A DNA stretch of 64,000 nucleotides from the NCBI GenBank assembly GCA_023229765.1, contig JALNYO010000015.1, forward strand, positions 28,208 to 92,207. The letters are read 5' to 3'. The stretch comes from Syntrophales bacterium. Its GTDB lineage: Bacteria > Desulfobacterota > Syntrophia > Syntrophales > UBA5619. A program made the translations under genes and the position numbers. Positions 1 to 8,281 of the stretch are shown here, one piece after another; positions within the stretch are counted from its first letter, which is position 1; every line of letters starts with the position of its first letter. Below the pieces are notes generated by a model that was given only the letters and a program-made list of their open reading frames with translations, made no database searches and was not told where the DNA came from.

Positions 1-356
1 TCCGGAAGCGTGCGAGATAAAAGAACACCAATATGGGGAGAGGTAGAGGGCGTATGGATGAAAGTCTGTCTATCATTACCCACTGGATATTTGACCTGGG
101 CGTTTTTATAAGACCTGGTAAAGGCGGGATGTTGTTCGGCAATTTTCTTCTGTAACCGCCTAATGTCATTTACCGTTTTTTTGCCAACTCCACCAATATT
201 AAAAAAATCTTTTTCATTGCAACGCATCAACTGTTCACAAGTTAGTATTTTCTCTTGAATAAGAACATTTCGTGCCCTTGTGGAGAGCTTTCGCATAAAA
301 TCGGCTGCTATGGGGATGTTTATATTCAAGTTAGGTCCTGTTCCATGGAGCTTCAT
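1..356 (-). CDS. N-terminal part of a protein with a helix-hairpin-helix / RpoA-CTD-like domain (runs off window)
   Basis: Reading leftward from an ATG at 356 there is an open frame to the window edge (about 118 codons), with an in-frame TGA directly before the ATG. Residues about 20-65 (LSTRARNVL, ILTCEQLM, FFNIGGVGKKTVNDI) resemble the C-terminal domain of RNA polymerase alpha, a helix-hairpin-helix fold with a GxGxKT turn that also occurs as a stand-alone DNA- or protein-binding module at the head of larger proteins. The rest of the protein lies outside the window, so its function cannot be assigned. The ribosome binding site is weak (AAAGAG shortly before the start). The domain call is by motif only; the coding call is reasonably safe because the reading frame is long and the domain pattern is coherent. 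Confidence 0.6.
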   Translation of the reverse strand, partial: MKLHGTGPNLNINIPIAADFMRKLSTRARNVLIQEKILTCEQLMRCNEKDFFNIGGVGKKTVNDIRRLQKKIAEQHPAFTRSYKNAQVKYPVGNDRQTFIHTPSTSPHIGVLLSRTLP

Positions 357-676
357 TCACTCTTTGATATTTGTACCACCTTCGACTTAAACCATAATCG
401 GAATCGATCGGAATATTGAATATTTCCTATTTTGGTGCCGAGCATAGGCCAATCACTGCTTTTTTTCAACACATTTCCCTGACTTTACCGCCTCACGGTC
501 ACTTTCATTATCATGATCCCTGACGAATTATGATCATTGCCCAGGTTGAAAGTACTCACCCATATTTGAGTTCAAAACGTTGCCGCTTCCGCCAGCATTA
601 TCATCACCGTCTTTTATCCAATCTGTTTTGAGATATGCCTCCCGATAGCAATAAAATTCCAGACCGGGAGGGATAT
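357..676. other. Non-coding stretch, no gene recognised
   Basis: About 320 bases, AT-rich compared with the genes to the right, lie between the truncated left-edge gene and the IS66-like remnant. I see short palindromes (for example around AATCGATCGGAAT near 400-416 and TGATCATT near 531-540) but no reading frame with family features on either strand, no tRNA and no clear terminator. The last bases (ACCGGGAGGGATAT, 664-676) act as a good ribosome binding site for the ATG at 677. It may contain the decayed left end of the insertion sequence that supplied the remnant. Confidence 0.4.
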
Positions 677-987
677 ATGACAAAAGAAGAATGGTACGCC
701 CATTGGCGGGAGATATCGAGGGCCAACGGACAAGCGGCATGACCATCGACGCCTATTGCCGGGAGAACCAGATTCCGACAACATCTTTTTATAACATAAG
801 GCGTAGACTCAAAGAGCGGGAAGCCGTAACCGGCGGCTTCCCGGAATTAAAGACAGCCAGGCTTGTGGCCCCCGCGTCCGTCGGCATCCATATCCGCTTT
901 GGCAATAACCTCTATGATGAGGTTGAACGGGGGCTCGCGATGTTCGGCCTGACGGCGGCATTGTTTATGAGTCTCGTCAAATCATGA
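677..987 (+). pseudogene. IS66-family TnpA-like accessory protein, frameshifted
   Basis: A good ribosome binding site (GGGAGGG) precedes an ATG at 677 that opens MTKEEWYAHWREIS and then stops at 740. The continuation lies in another frame: SGMTIDAYCRENQIP, TSFYNIRRRLKE and a C-terminal segment with GIHIRFGNNLYDEVERG. Put together these match the plan of the small IS66-type orfA product (WRE..., SGM...AYC, FY.WRRRL, then a short beta segment with VEVERG). The shift between about 712 and 728 is consistent with the loss of one base. No orfB or orfC (TnpB or the DDE transposase) follows, so this is an orphan remnant, not an active element. Confidence 0.6.
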
Positions 988-1207
988 AAAGACCTCGATA
1001 TCACTGAAGATATATGACATGAAACCCGCGTGAGACTGAGCTTATTTAGATTCAATTAATCAACGTTAAAAACTGGTTATCGCCAATCGATAATCCAACA
1101 CAGGCCATTTAACTGTTCGCTAATCATCAATCCTCAGTCCGCTATTCTTCTGCTGCAAAATAACCGTTGCTTTCGGGACGGCTTTGTTGTATGAGGCCTT
1201 CGACCTT

Positions 1208-1240
1208 AAAACCACGGGGCTCGACCCTGTGGTTTTTTAT
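1208..1240 (+). terminator. Rho-independent terminator just before the ABC-F gene
   Basis: AACCACGGGG and CCCTGTGGTT form a stem with a TCGA-type loop (one G-T wobble), followed by TTTTTTATTT. It lies 40-70 bases before the start at 1282. No intact gene lies immediately upstream (the nearest is the broken TnpA ending at 987), so it could instead act as an attenuator in the leader of the ABC-F gene. Bases 988-1207 hold no recognisable gene. Confidence 0.65.
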
Positions 1241-1281
1241 TTATGGCAATTGAGCAGGAGAAACTAACGAGGAATGAAAAC

Positions 1282-2862
1282 ATGATAAACGTATCCAATG
1301 TCACCCTTGCCTACGGCAAAAAGACGCTGTTCAAAGAGGTAAATATCAAGTTCACGCCGGGCAACTGCTACGGCGTCATCGGCGCCAACGGCTCGGGGAA
1401 ATCAACCTTTCTGAAGATCCTCGCCGGCGACGTGGAGCAGGACACAGGCGAGATTGCAATCGGCCCCCGGGAAAGAATCTCGGTGCTCAGCCAGGACCAG
1501 TTTGCCTTTGATGAAGAAACGGTCATCGACGTCGTCATCATGGGGCATAAAAGGCTTTACGAAGTGATGGCCGCGCGCGAGGCGATCTACGCCAAGCCCG
1601 ATTTTTCGGAGGCGGACGGGGTTGTCGCCGCGGAATTGGAGGCGGAATTCGCCGAAATGAACGGTTATGAAGCTGAAACTGATGCGGCGGTGCTGCTCAA
1701 CGGGCTTGGCATCCCCGAAGCGCTCTGTTCCCGGAAAATGAAGGAACTCGACGGAGGCAACAAGGTGCGCGTGCTGCTCGCCCGGGCACTCTACGGCAAT
1801 CCGGACGTACTTTTGCTCGACGAACCGACAAACCACCTGGACCTTCGTTCCATCGCCTGGCTGGAGGATTTTCTCGCCCGCTTCCGCAACACCGTCATCG
1901 TCGTCTCCCATGACCGCCATTTTCTGAACCAGATCTGCACGCACATTGCCGATATCGATTTCGGGAAAATCCGTGTCTATGCGGGCAATTACGACTTCTG
2001 GTACCAGGCAAGTCAGATGGTCGTCCAACAGAAGCAAAACGAAAACCGCAAGGCCACGGAAAAGGCGGATGAGTTGAAGGCCTTTATCCAGCGCTTCAGC
2101 GCCAACGCCTCCAAGTCGAAGCAGGCCACCTCCCGGAAAAAACTCCTCGAAAAACTGACCATCGAGGATATGCCGGTTTCCTCGCGCAAGTACCCGTTTA
2201 TCCAGTTTAAACCGGAGCGCCCCTGCGGAAACACCATCCTTGAGATCACCGGTCTCGGCAAGGATATTCAGGGGGTGTCCGTGTTGAACAACCTGAACCT
2301 CACCCTGCGCAAAGGGGACAAGATCGCCTTTGTCGGGGGCGATGGACTGGCCAAAACTACCCTCTTCCAGATACTCGCCGGGGAGATAACCCCGGACAGG
2401 GGGAGTTTCCGCTGGGGAACAACGATTACCCCAGCCTATTTCCCGAAGGAAAACAGCGCCTATTTCCGGGGTAACCTGACTCTGGTGGACTGGCTCTGTC
2501 AGTTTCCCCCTTGCGATGGAGAGAGCTTCGCCCGGGGTTTCCTCGGGAGGATGCTCTTTTCCGGCGAAGAGGCGCTAAAGAAAACCAGTGTGCTTTCAGG
2601 CGGAGAGCAGGTGCGCTGCATGCTTTCCCGGATGATGCTTGCCGGCGCCAATGCCCTGATTCTCGACGAGCCCACAAATCACCTCGATCTGGAATCGCTC
2701 ACGGCCCTGAACAACAGCCTCGTTGCTTTTCCGGAGGTAATTCTAATGGCGTCCCGCGATTATGAACTGGTCTCCACCGTGGCAAACCGCATCGTCGAAA
2801 TCACCCCCGACGGGTTAATTGACCGGGCGATGGGCTTCGAGGAATATCTGCAGGCCAGTTAA
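1282..2862 (+). CDS. ABC-F family ATPase, YbiT-like ribosome-associated protein
   Basis: 526 residues with two ABC cassettes and no membrane segments, as in ABC-F translation factors that bind the ribosomal E site. Cassette 1 has an intact Walker A (GANGSGKST, residues about 35-43), DQFAFDEETV, a variant signature (LDGGNKVR) and LLLDEPTNHLD with SHDRHF. The linker contains RFSANASKSKQATSR, diagnostic of the YbiT subgroup. Cassette 2 has LSGGEQVR and LILDEPTNHLD, but its Walker A reads GGDGLAKTT (the glycine before lysine is alanine) and the switch is SRDYE instead of SHDRE, so its ATPase site looks weakened. The start at 1282 is chosen because GAGGA sits 8 bases upstream; an in-frame ATG at 1243 lies right after the terminator and has no such site. 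Confidence 0.85.
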   Translation: MINVSNVTLAYGKKTLFKEVNIKFTPGNCYGVIGANGSGKSTFLKILAGDVEQDTGEIAIGPRERISVLSQDQFAFDEETVIDVVIMGHKRLYEVMAAREAIYAKPDFSEADGVVAAELEAEFAEMNGYEAETDAAVLLNGLGIPEALCSRKMKELDGGNKVRVLLARALYGNPDVLLLDEPTNHLDLRSIAWLEDFLARFRNTVIVVSHDRHFLNQICTHIADIDFGKIRVYAGNYDFWYQASQMVVQQKQNENRKATEKADELKAFIQRFSANASKSKQATSRKKLLEKLTIEDMPVSSRKYPFIQFKPERPCGNTILEITGLGKDIQGVSVLNNLNLTLRKGDKIAFVGGDGLAKTTLFQILAGEITPDRGSFRWGTTITPAYFPKENSAYFRGNLTLVDWLCQFPPCDGESFARGFLGRMLFSGEEALKKTSVLSGGEQVRCMLSRMMLAGANALILDEPTNHLDLESLTALNNSLVAFPEVILMASRDYELVSTVANRIVEITPDGLIDRAMGFEEYLQAS

Positions 2863-2880
2863 ACTAATCTAAAAATACCC

Positions 2881-2933
2881 TTGACAACCATTTTCGAACG
2901 GGATATCAGCACACCGAAATAAATGAACGTTCA
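2881..2933 (+). promoter_or_regulatory. Promoter and TetR-type operator ahead of the efflux operon
   Basis: TTGACA at 2881-2886 is followed 17 bases later by TATCAG (2904-2909), a plausible sigma-70 promoter. Immediately downstream lies the perfect 10-base palindrome TGAACGTTCA (2924-2933), the common core of operators bound by TetR/AcrR repressors that control RND pumps. Its position over the expected transcript start suits autorepression by the regulator encoded next. Confidence 0.6.
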
Positions 2934-2948
2934 CTCATAAGTGGGGAG

Positions 2949-3530
2949 ATGAACCTGAAAACTTCCGATAAACGCAGGGAAATTATTAACGCGGCGCTGG
3001 AGTTGATGGCAGAACAGGGCTTTCATGGCGCGCCGATGGCGATGATCGCCCAAAGGGCGGGGGTTGCCGCGGGCACAATCTACTGCCATTTCGTAAGCAG
3101 GGAAGCTCTGATCACTGAAGTTTACTCGGAAGTTGAAAAAAAAGTAGTCGCCGCCATTGCTGAAAATGACGATCAATCCCGACCCCTCAGGGAGCAATTC
3201 ATCTTTGCAGGCGCCCGACTGCTAAGGTACTTTATCGCTAATCCTGTTGATTTTCGCTATATTGAGCAATATCACAACTCCCCTTACGGGGCTTCCCACC
3301 GCAAGGACAGGCTCCTGGGACAAGCCGATAACCGTAATCCGTTCCAGGAAATTTTCCAGGAGGGCGTTGCGAGCAAGATTTTGAAGGATTTGCCGGTCAA
3401 CTCGCTTTTTGCCCTGGCCTTTGGACCGATGATTTTCCTGGCCCGGGACCATATTACCGGGCTGGCGCTGCTGGATGAGGAGCTGATTGCCAAATGCATA
3501 GAAGCCTGTTGGGACAGCATCAAGAGATAA
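2949..3530 (+). CDS. TetR/AcrR-family transcriptional regulator
   Basis: 193 residues. The N-terminal helix-turn-helix is clear (KRREIINAALELMAEQGF, then IAQRAGVAAGTIYCHF at about residues 28-45), followed by an all-helical ligand domain without recognised family signature. It begins 15 bases after the TGAACGTTCA palindrome and sits directly before the adaptor, pump and outer-membrane genes of an RND system, so it is most likely the local repressor. GGGGAG abuts the ATG, closer than ideal for a ribosome binding site, but no better start exists. The inducing ligand is unknown. Confidence 0.85.
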   Translation: MNLKTSDKRREIINAALELMAEQGFHGAPMAMIAQRAGVAAGTIYCHFVSREALITEVYSEVEKKVVAAIAENDDQSRPLREQFIFAGARLLRYFIANPVDFRYIEQYHNSPYGASHRKDRLLGQADNRNPFQEIFQEGVASKILKDLPVNSLFALAFGPMIFLARDHITGLALLDEELIAKCIEACWDSIKR

Positions 3531-3560
3531 GCCGTAACAATTAAATTGCCGAGGTGCCGC

Positions 3561-4748
3561 ATGGAGATAGCTAAAAAAACAAAAATATTTATACTCGCTG
3601 CCTGCGTGATAATGATTTTTGCCGGTTGCGGGCAAAAGCCCGAGGCAAAGGCGCCAGGCGGAGGAGTTTTGCCGGAGGTTGACGTTGTTGCCGTAAAAGA
3701 AGAACGAGTCGAAATTACAAGGGAACTGCCGGGGCGGGTGTCGGCATCTCTTGTGGCCGAGGTGCGTCCTCAGGTAAACGGCATCATCCGCGAACGGCTG
3801 TTTGAGGAAGGAAATGAGGTGAAGGCGGGCGACGTCTTGTATAAAATCGATCCCACCCCGTACAAGGCAACCCTTGACAGCGCGCAGGCGTCCCTGATTC
3901 GGGCCGAGGCAAATCTGCCGTCTCTGCGGGGAAGAGAGCGCCGCTATCAGGAACTGCTTCAGGAAAATGCCGTAAGCGCTCAAGAATACGATGATATATC
4001 ATCTGCGCTCAAACAGGTCGAGGCGGATGTCCAGTACGGAAAGACAGCGATCGAGACAGCCCGCATCAACCTTTCTTACACCGACATCAAGGCGCCTATT
4101 TCGGGAAGGATTGGCAAATCGAATATTACTGTCGGTGCGCTTGCGACTGCGGGGCAGCCAGCCCCGCTTGCGGTAATCCAGAAAATCGACCGGGTCTTTG
4201 TGGATGCAACCCAGTCCAGCTCCGACCTGCTGAGGATGAAACAGGAGCTCGCCGGCGGACAAATGAAAAAAAACAACATTCGGGGGGCAAAGGTAAAGCT
4301 GCTGCTTGAGGATGGTACACCTTATCCGCTGGAAGGAGAGTTTAAATTTTCCGATGTCACCGTCAATCCCGCTACCGGCTCCTTCCTCTTGAGGATAGCC
4401 TTTGCGAACCCGCAACAAATCCTTTTGCCCGGCATGTATGTGCGCGCGGTAGTCCGGGAGGGCGTGAAGAATAAAGCAATACTCGTTTTGCAGCAGGCAG
4501 TGACTCGCGACCCCAAAGGGAGGGCCTTCGCGATGATTGTTGATCCCTCAGGCACGGTTCAACAAAGATTCCTGAAGATAGACAGGGCCGTTGGCAATCA
4601 ATGGCTGGTCTTCGAGGGGCTTCAGGCGGGCGAGCGGGTGATTGTGGAAGGGCTGCAGAAAATACGGCCGGGTGTTCCGGTAAAGGTTTTCCCCTTTGAT
4701 TCCAAAACGCCGGCAACTCCCCTGTCCCTGACCTCGTCCGGCAAGTAA
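3561..4748 (+). CDS. RND efflux periplasmic adaptor subunit (AcrA/MexA-like lipoprotein)
   Basis: 395 residues. The N-terminus is a lipoprotein signal (KKTKIF...IFAGC, cysteine near residue 23). Then come the barrel-sandwich halves (VRPQVNGIIRERLFEEGNEV and INLSYTDIKAPISGRIG) separated by a coiled-coil hairpin, and a beta-barrel/membrane-proximal part ending in VIVEGLQKIRPGVPVKV. The adaptor bridges the inner-membrane pump and the outer-membrane channel. The ATG at 3561 is chosen because GAGG lies 6 bases upstream; a TTG at 3546 in the same frame would put charged residues before the signal peptide. It follows the TetR gene by 30 bases and precedes the pump by 12. Confidence 0.9.
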   Translation: MEIAKKTKIFILAACVIMIFAGCGQKPEAKAPGGGVLPEVDVVAVKEERVEITRELPGRVSASLVAEVRPQVNGIIRERLFEEGNEVKAGDVLYKIDPTPYKATLDSAQASLIRAEANLPSLRGRERRYQELLQENAVSAQEYDDISSALKQVEADVQYGKTAIETARINLSYTDIKAPISGRIGKSNITVGALATAGQPAPLAVIQKIDRVFVDATQSSSDLLRMKQELAGGQMKKNNIRGAKVKLLLEDGTPYPLEGEFKFSDVTVNPATGSFLLRIAFANPQQILLPGMYVRAVVREGVKNKAILVLQQAVTRDPKGRAFAMIVDPSGTVQQRFLKIDRAVGNQWLVFEGLQAGERVIVEGLQKIRPGVPVKVFPFDSKTPATPLSLTSSGK

Positions 4749-4760
4749 AGGAGAATTTTC

Positions 4761-7700
4761 ATGGTTCAATTTTTCATTGACCGCCCTGTTTTTGCCTGGG
4801 TAATCGCGATTATCATCATGATTGCCGGCGCCCTGTCTATCAAAAGCATGCCGGTCTCGCAGTATCCGGCCATCGCCCCGCCGGCCATTTCGATCGACGC
4901 CTTCTATCCCGGCGCCTCGGCAAAGACGGTGGAAAATACCGTGACGCAGATCGTCGAACAGAAGATGACCGGGCTCGACAATCTCCTCTATTTTTCGTCC
5001 GCCAGTGATTCTTCCGGACGTGGAAGCGTGACGCTGTTTTTTGCGCCAGGCACCGACGCGGACATCGCCTGGGCAAAGGTGCAAAACAAGCTGGAACTCG
5101 CCAAGCCTCTTTTGCCGCAGGTTGTCCAGCAGATGGGGATAAAGGTTTCCAAGGCCACGAAGAACTTCTTCATGATCGTCAGCATTTACTCTGAAGACGG
5201 CTCGATGAATAACTACGACCTGACCGATTACATGGCATCGAACGTCGAAAGCATTTTGAGCCGCGTACCAGGGGTCGGCGAGGTAATGACCTTCGGCAGC
5301 CAGTACGCGATGCGCATCTGGCTTAACCCGGAAAAGCTCCTCAATTACAACCTTACCCCGGCCGATGTCAAAAGGGCGCTGCAAACTTACAACGTCCAGG
5401 TCTCCGCCGGCCAACTGGGGGGGCTGCCGGCGGTCCAGGGTCAGAACCTCAACGTCACCGTCAACGTTCACGATCTGCTCCAGACCCCGGAACAGTTTGA
5501 GGATATACCGGTTGTGATCAAAGCCGACGGCTCAACAGTCCGGCTGCGGGATGTGGCACGGGCCGAACTGGGGACGGAATCCTATGAGGCGGAGACCCGC
5601 TACAACGGCAAACCGTCGGGCGGGCTGGTAATCAGACTTGCCTCCGGAGCCAACGCGCTTGACACCTCCAAGGCGGTCAAGGCGAAGATGGAAGAACTCT
5701 CCAAGTATTTTCCCGCCGGGCTGAAAGTAGTCTATCCCTATGAAACAACGCCTTTTGTCTCGGTCGCCATCAAAGAGGTGGTAAAGACGCTCTTTGAGGC
5801 GATCCTCCTTGTCTTTCTTGTCATGTTCCTTTTTTTGGGAAGTTTCCGCGCCACTCTGATCCCAACGATTGCCGTGCCGGTGGTTTTACTTGGAACATTT
5901 TTTATCTTGAAAATGTTTGGCTTTACAATAAACATGCTGACCATGTTTGCGATGGTTCTGGCAATCGGGCTTTTGGTCGATGACGCGATCGTCGTCATCG
6001 AAAACGTCGAGCGGATCATGCACGACGAAGGCCTTTCCCCGAAAGAGGCAACCCGCAAGTCGATGAAGCAGATCACCGGGGCGCTGATTGGCATCGGCCT
6101 TGTCCTTTCGGCTGTGTTCGGGCCGATGGCGTTTTTCGGCGGCTCAACGGGGATCATCTATCGTCAGTTTTCCGTGACAATCGTCGCAGCGATGCTGCTT
6201 TCGGTGCTGGTCGCCCTGATCTTGACGCCCGCCCTGTGCGCGACGATGCTGAAGCCGGTTGCCAAGGGGCACGAGGCGGCGGAAAGCGGGTTCTTTCTGA
6301 CCAGACCGTTTCTGCTGTGGTTCGACAAAGTTTTTTACCGTTTTCGCGACCGCTATTTCGCAATGACGGCCGGGGTGCTGGCAAAACGCACCCGGTACCT
6401 CATCATTTATCTGCTGATCGTGGCAGGGACGGGATTGCTGCTGTTGAAACTGCCGACCTCTTTTCTGCCCGACGAGGATCAGGGGGTGCTCTTTACCCAG
6501 GTGATGCTCCCTGAAGGGGCCACGGCGGAACGCACCGCCCGGGTTTTGGAGGACGTCAAAAACCATTTCCTCGTTCAGCAGAAGGACGCCGTTGAATCGA
6601 TCATGTACGTCTATGGCTTCAGTTTTTCCGGACGCGGGCAGAATAACGGGATGGCATTCGTCAAACTCAAGGACTGGGATTTGCGGAATCGTCCCGATTT
6701 GAAGGTAAAGGCGGTTGTCGGCAAGGCGATGGCCGAATTCTCCCGGAGGCGCGATGCGATAGTCTTCGCGTTTGCCCCGCCGCCGGTGCTGGAATTGGGC
6801 AATGCGACCGGCTTTGACTTTGAGTTGCAGGATCGCGGGGGGGTTGGTCACGACAGGCTTCTGGAGGCGCGCAACCAGCTTCTCGGAATGGCGGCGCAAA
6901 ACCCCGTCCTGATGGCCGTGCGCCCTAACGGGCTCAACGACCTGCCGGAGTACAACATCAACATCGACTGGGAAAGAGCGGGCGCGCTCGGCGTTCCCGT
7001 AAATGAGATCCACGACGCCATTTCCAGCGCCTGGGGCGGAACCTACGTAAACGACTTTGTAAATCAGGGACGGATCAAGCGCGTGTATATGCAGGGAGAC
7101 TCCTCGTCCCGCATGCAAATCGAGGACTTGAACAGGTGGCATGTACGCAACTTGAGCGGCGGCATGGTTCCCTTTTCCGCCTTCTCAACCGGGAAATGGG
7201 GATATGGCTCCCCCAGTCTGCAACGATACAATGCGTTTCCCGCAATCGAGATCTGGGGCGAGCCGAAGCCGGGAAAGAGCTCCGGAGAGGCAATGCAGGC
7301 GATGGAGGAGATTGCCTACAAGCTGCCGCCGGGAATCGGCTTTGAGTGGACCGGCCTCTCCTTTCAGGAACGTCAGGCAAGCACCCAGACCTCCGTGCTC
7401 TACGCCTTTTCCGTCCTGGTCATTTTCCTCACCCTCGCCGCCCTTTACGAGAGCTGGTCAATCCCGTTTGCGATTTTGCTGGTGCTGCCGCTGGGGGTCT
7501 TTGGAACGGTTCTGGCGACCTGGCTCCGCGGGATGGAAAGCGACGTCTATTTCCAGATTGGTCTTCTGACTACGTTGGGATTGACGGCAAAAAACGCCAT
7601 CCTGATCGTCCAGTTCGCCCGCGAGCGGATGACCGCGGGGGCGGGCCTGGTGGAGGCGACTCTCGAGGCTGCCCGCCTGCGGCTGCGGCCGATCATCATG

Positions 7701-7922
7701 ACTTCACTGGCGTTTATCCTTGGCGTCCTCCCTCTGGCCATCAGCCACGGGGCCGGAGCGGCAGCGCAGAACGCGATCGGGACTGGCGTGGTCGGAGGGA
7801 TGCTCTCGGCCACATTTATCGCGATATTTTATATTCCCCTTCTTTTTGTCGTAATCTTCAAACTTTTCCGCGGCAAGCAGCCGCTGCCAAAGCAAAATGG
7901 GGGAACCGCAAACGATGTGTAG
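4761..7922 (+). CDS. RND multidrug efflux pump, HAE-1 family (AcrB/MexB-like)
   Basis: 1053 residues, the usual length for the family. It starts [17 protein letters not shown], typical of AcrB-type proteins, with two repeats of one plus five transmembrane helices and two large periplasmic loops. The proton-relay aspartate pair is seen in [17 protein letters not shown] (near residue 405), and the C-terminal repeat has [14 protein letters not shown] and [18 protein letters not shown]. The trimer would expel hydrophobic compounds with the lipoprotein adaptor before it and the channel after it. The ATG has AAGGAGAA upstream. Confidence 0.93.
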   Translation: MVQFFIDRPVFAWVIAIIIMIAGALSIKSMPVSQYPAIAPPAISIDAFYPGASAKTVENTVTQIVEQKMTGLDNLLYFSSASDSSGRGSVTLFFAPGTDADIAWAKVQNKLELAKPLLPQVVQQMGIKVSKATKNFFMIVSIYSEDGSMNNYDLTDYMASNVESILSRVPGVGEVMTFGSQYAMRIWLNPEKLLNYNLTPADVKRALQTYNVQVSAGQLGGLPAVQGQNLNVTVNVHDLLQTPEQFEDIPVVIKADGSTVRLRDVARAELGTESYEAETRYNGKPSGGLVIRLASGANALDTSKAVKAKMEELSKYFPAGLKVVYPYETTPFVSVAIKEVVKTLFEAILLVFLVMFLFLGSFRATLIPTIAVPVVLLGTFFILKMFGFTINMLTMFAMVLAIGLLVDDAIVVIENVERIMHDEGLSPKEATRKSMKQITGALIGIGLVLSAVFGPMAFFGGSTGIIYRQFSVTIVAAMLLSVLVALILTPALCATMLKPVAKGHEAAESGFFLTRPFLLWFDKVFYRFRDRYFAMTAGVLAKRTRYLIIYLLIVAGTGLLLLKLPTSFLPDEDQGVLFTQVMLPEGATAERTARVLEDVKNHFLVQQKDAVESIMYVYGFSFSGRGQNNGMAFVKLKDWDLRNRPDLKVKAVVGKAMAEFSRRRDAIVFAFAPPPVLELGNATGFDFELQDRGGVGHDRLLEARNQLLGMAAQNPVLMAVRPNGLNDLPEYNINIDWERAGALGVPVNEIHDAISSAWGGTYVNDFVNQGRIKRVYMQGDSSSRMQIEDLNRWHVRNLSGGMVPFSAFSTGKWGYGSPSLQRYNAFPAIEIWGEPKPGKSSGEAMQAMEEIAYKLPPGIGFEWTGLSFQERQASTQTSVLYAFSVLVIFLTLAALYESWSIPFAILLVLPLGVFGTVLATWLRGMESDVYFQIGLLTTLGLTAKNAILIVQFARERMTAGAGLVEATLEAARLRLRPIIMTSLAFILGVLPLAISHGAGAAAQNAIGTGVVGGMLSATFIAIFYIPLLFVVIFKLFRGKQPLPKQNGGTANDV

Positions 7923-7937
7923 GGATATCTGTTACGT

Positions 7938-8111
7938 GTAATGCACCAGATAAGGTAACTATTCAGCATGATAATAAAATCTGTCATTCCCGAGGGTGTA
8001 ATCGGGAATATGGTACCGGTTTTAAAACCGTATCCCCGATAGAGACACTCGGGGATGACAATCTTTTTTAAGTGCTGAATATTTATCAGATAAGCAAGAT
8101 TAGTGCATTAC
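7938..8111. repeat. Nested palindromic repeat element, GTCATTCCCG family (copy 1)
   Basis: The core 7983-8059 begins GTCATTCCCG and ends CGGGGATGAC; each half can fold on its own and the two halves also pair. The pairing extends outward: ATTCAGCA (7961-7968) with TGCTGAAT (8073-8080), and GTAATGCAC (7938-7946) with GTGCATTAC (8103-8111). The right half (CCCGATAGAGACA.TCGGG) is nearly the same as the copy at the end of the window. It lies between pump and outer-membrane genes of one efflux system and may fold in their transcript. The rest of the 7923-8281 gap holds the two hairpins listed next and no gene. Confidence 0.7.
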
Positions 8112-8138
8112 GCATGACCCCTGCCGCACCCTGCTCCT

Positions 8139-8162
8139 GACGGCGCACCGTCATAAAGGTTG
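8139..8162. repeat. Short hairpin repeat of the GACGGC...CATNANGGTT type
   Basis: GACGGCGCACCGTC (arms GACGG/CCGTC) is followed by ATAAAGGTT. Three further sites (12401, 14387, 15970) have the same plan: a GC-rich palindrome followed by CATGA-like sequence and GGTTT or TGTTTC. It lies in the spacer before the outer-membrane factor gene. Confidence 0.45.
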
Positions 8163-8175
8163 ATTAAAATTGGGG

Positions 8176-8195
8176 GGACGCGCTTCGTCGCGTCC
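8176..8195. repeat. GGACGCG hairpin (copy 1 of 2)
   Basis: GGACGCG (8176-8182) pairs with CGCGTCC (8189-8195) over a six-base loop. The same sequence in reverse orientation occurs at 14217-14236. There is no T-run, so it is not a classic terminator. Confidence 0.5.
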
Positions 8196-8281
8196 GGGCA
8201 GGCCAAACATGCATTTTATAAACATTAATATGTTGTCGGAACTGCTTCTGATATGGCTCATTCCGATGGAGGAGATTTAAA

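Noticed and set aside
6144..7142. 332-codon minus-strand frame
   Set aside because: Antisense to the RND pump gene; no recognisable features.
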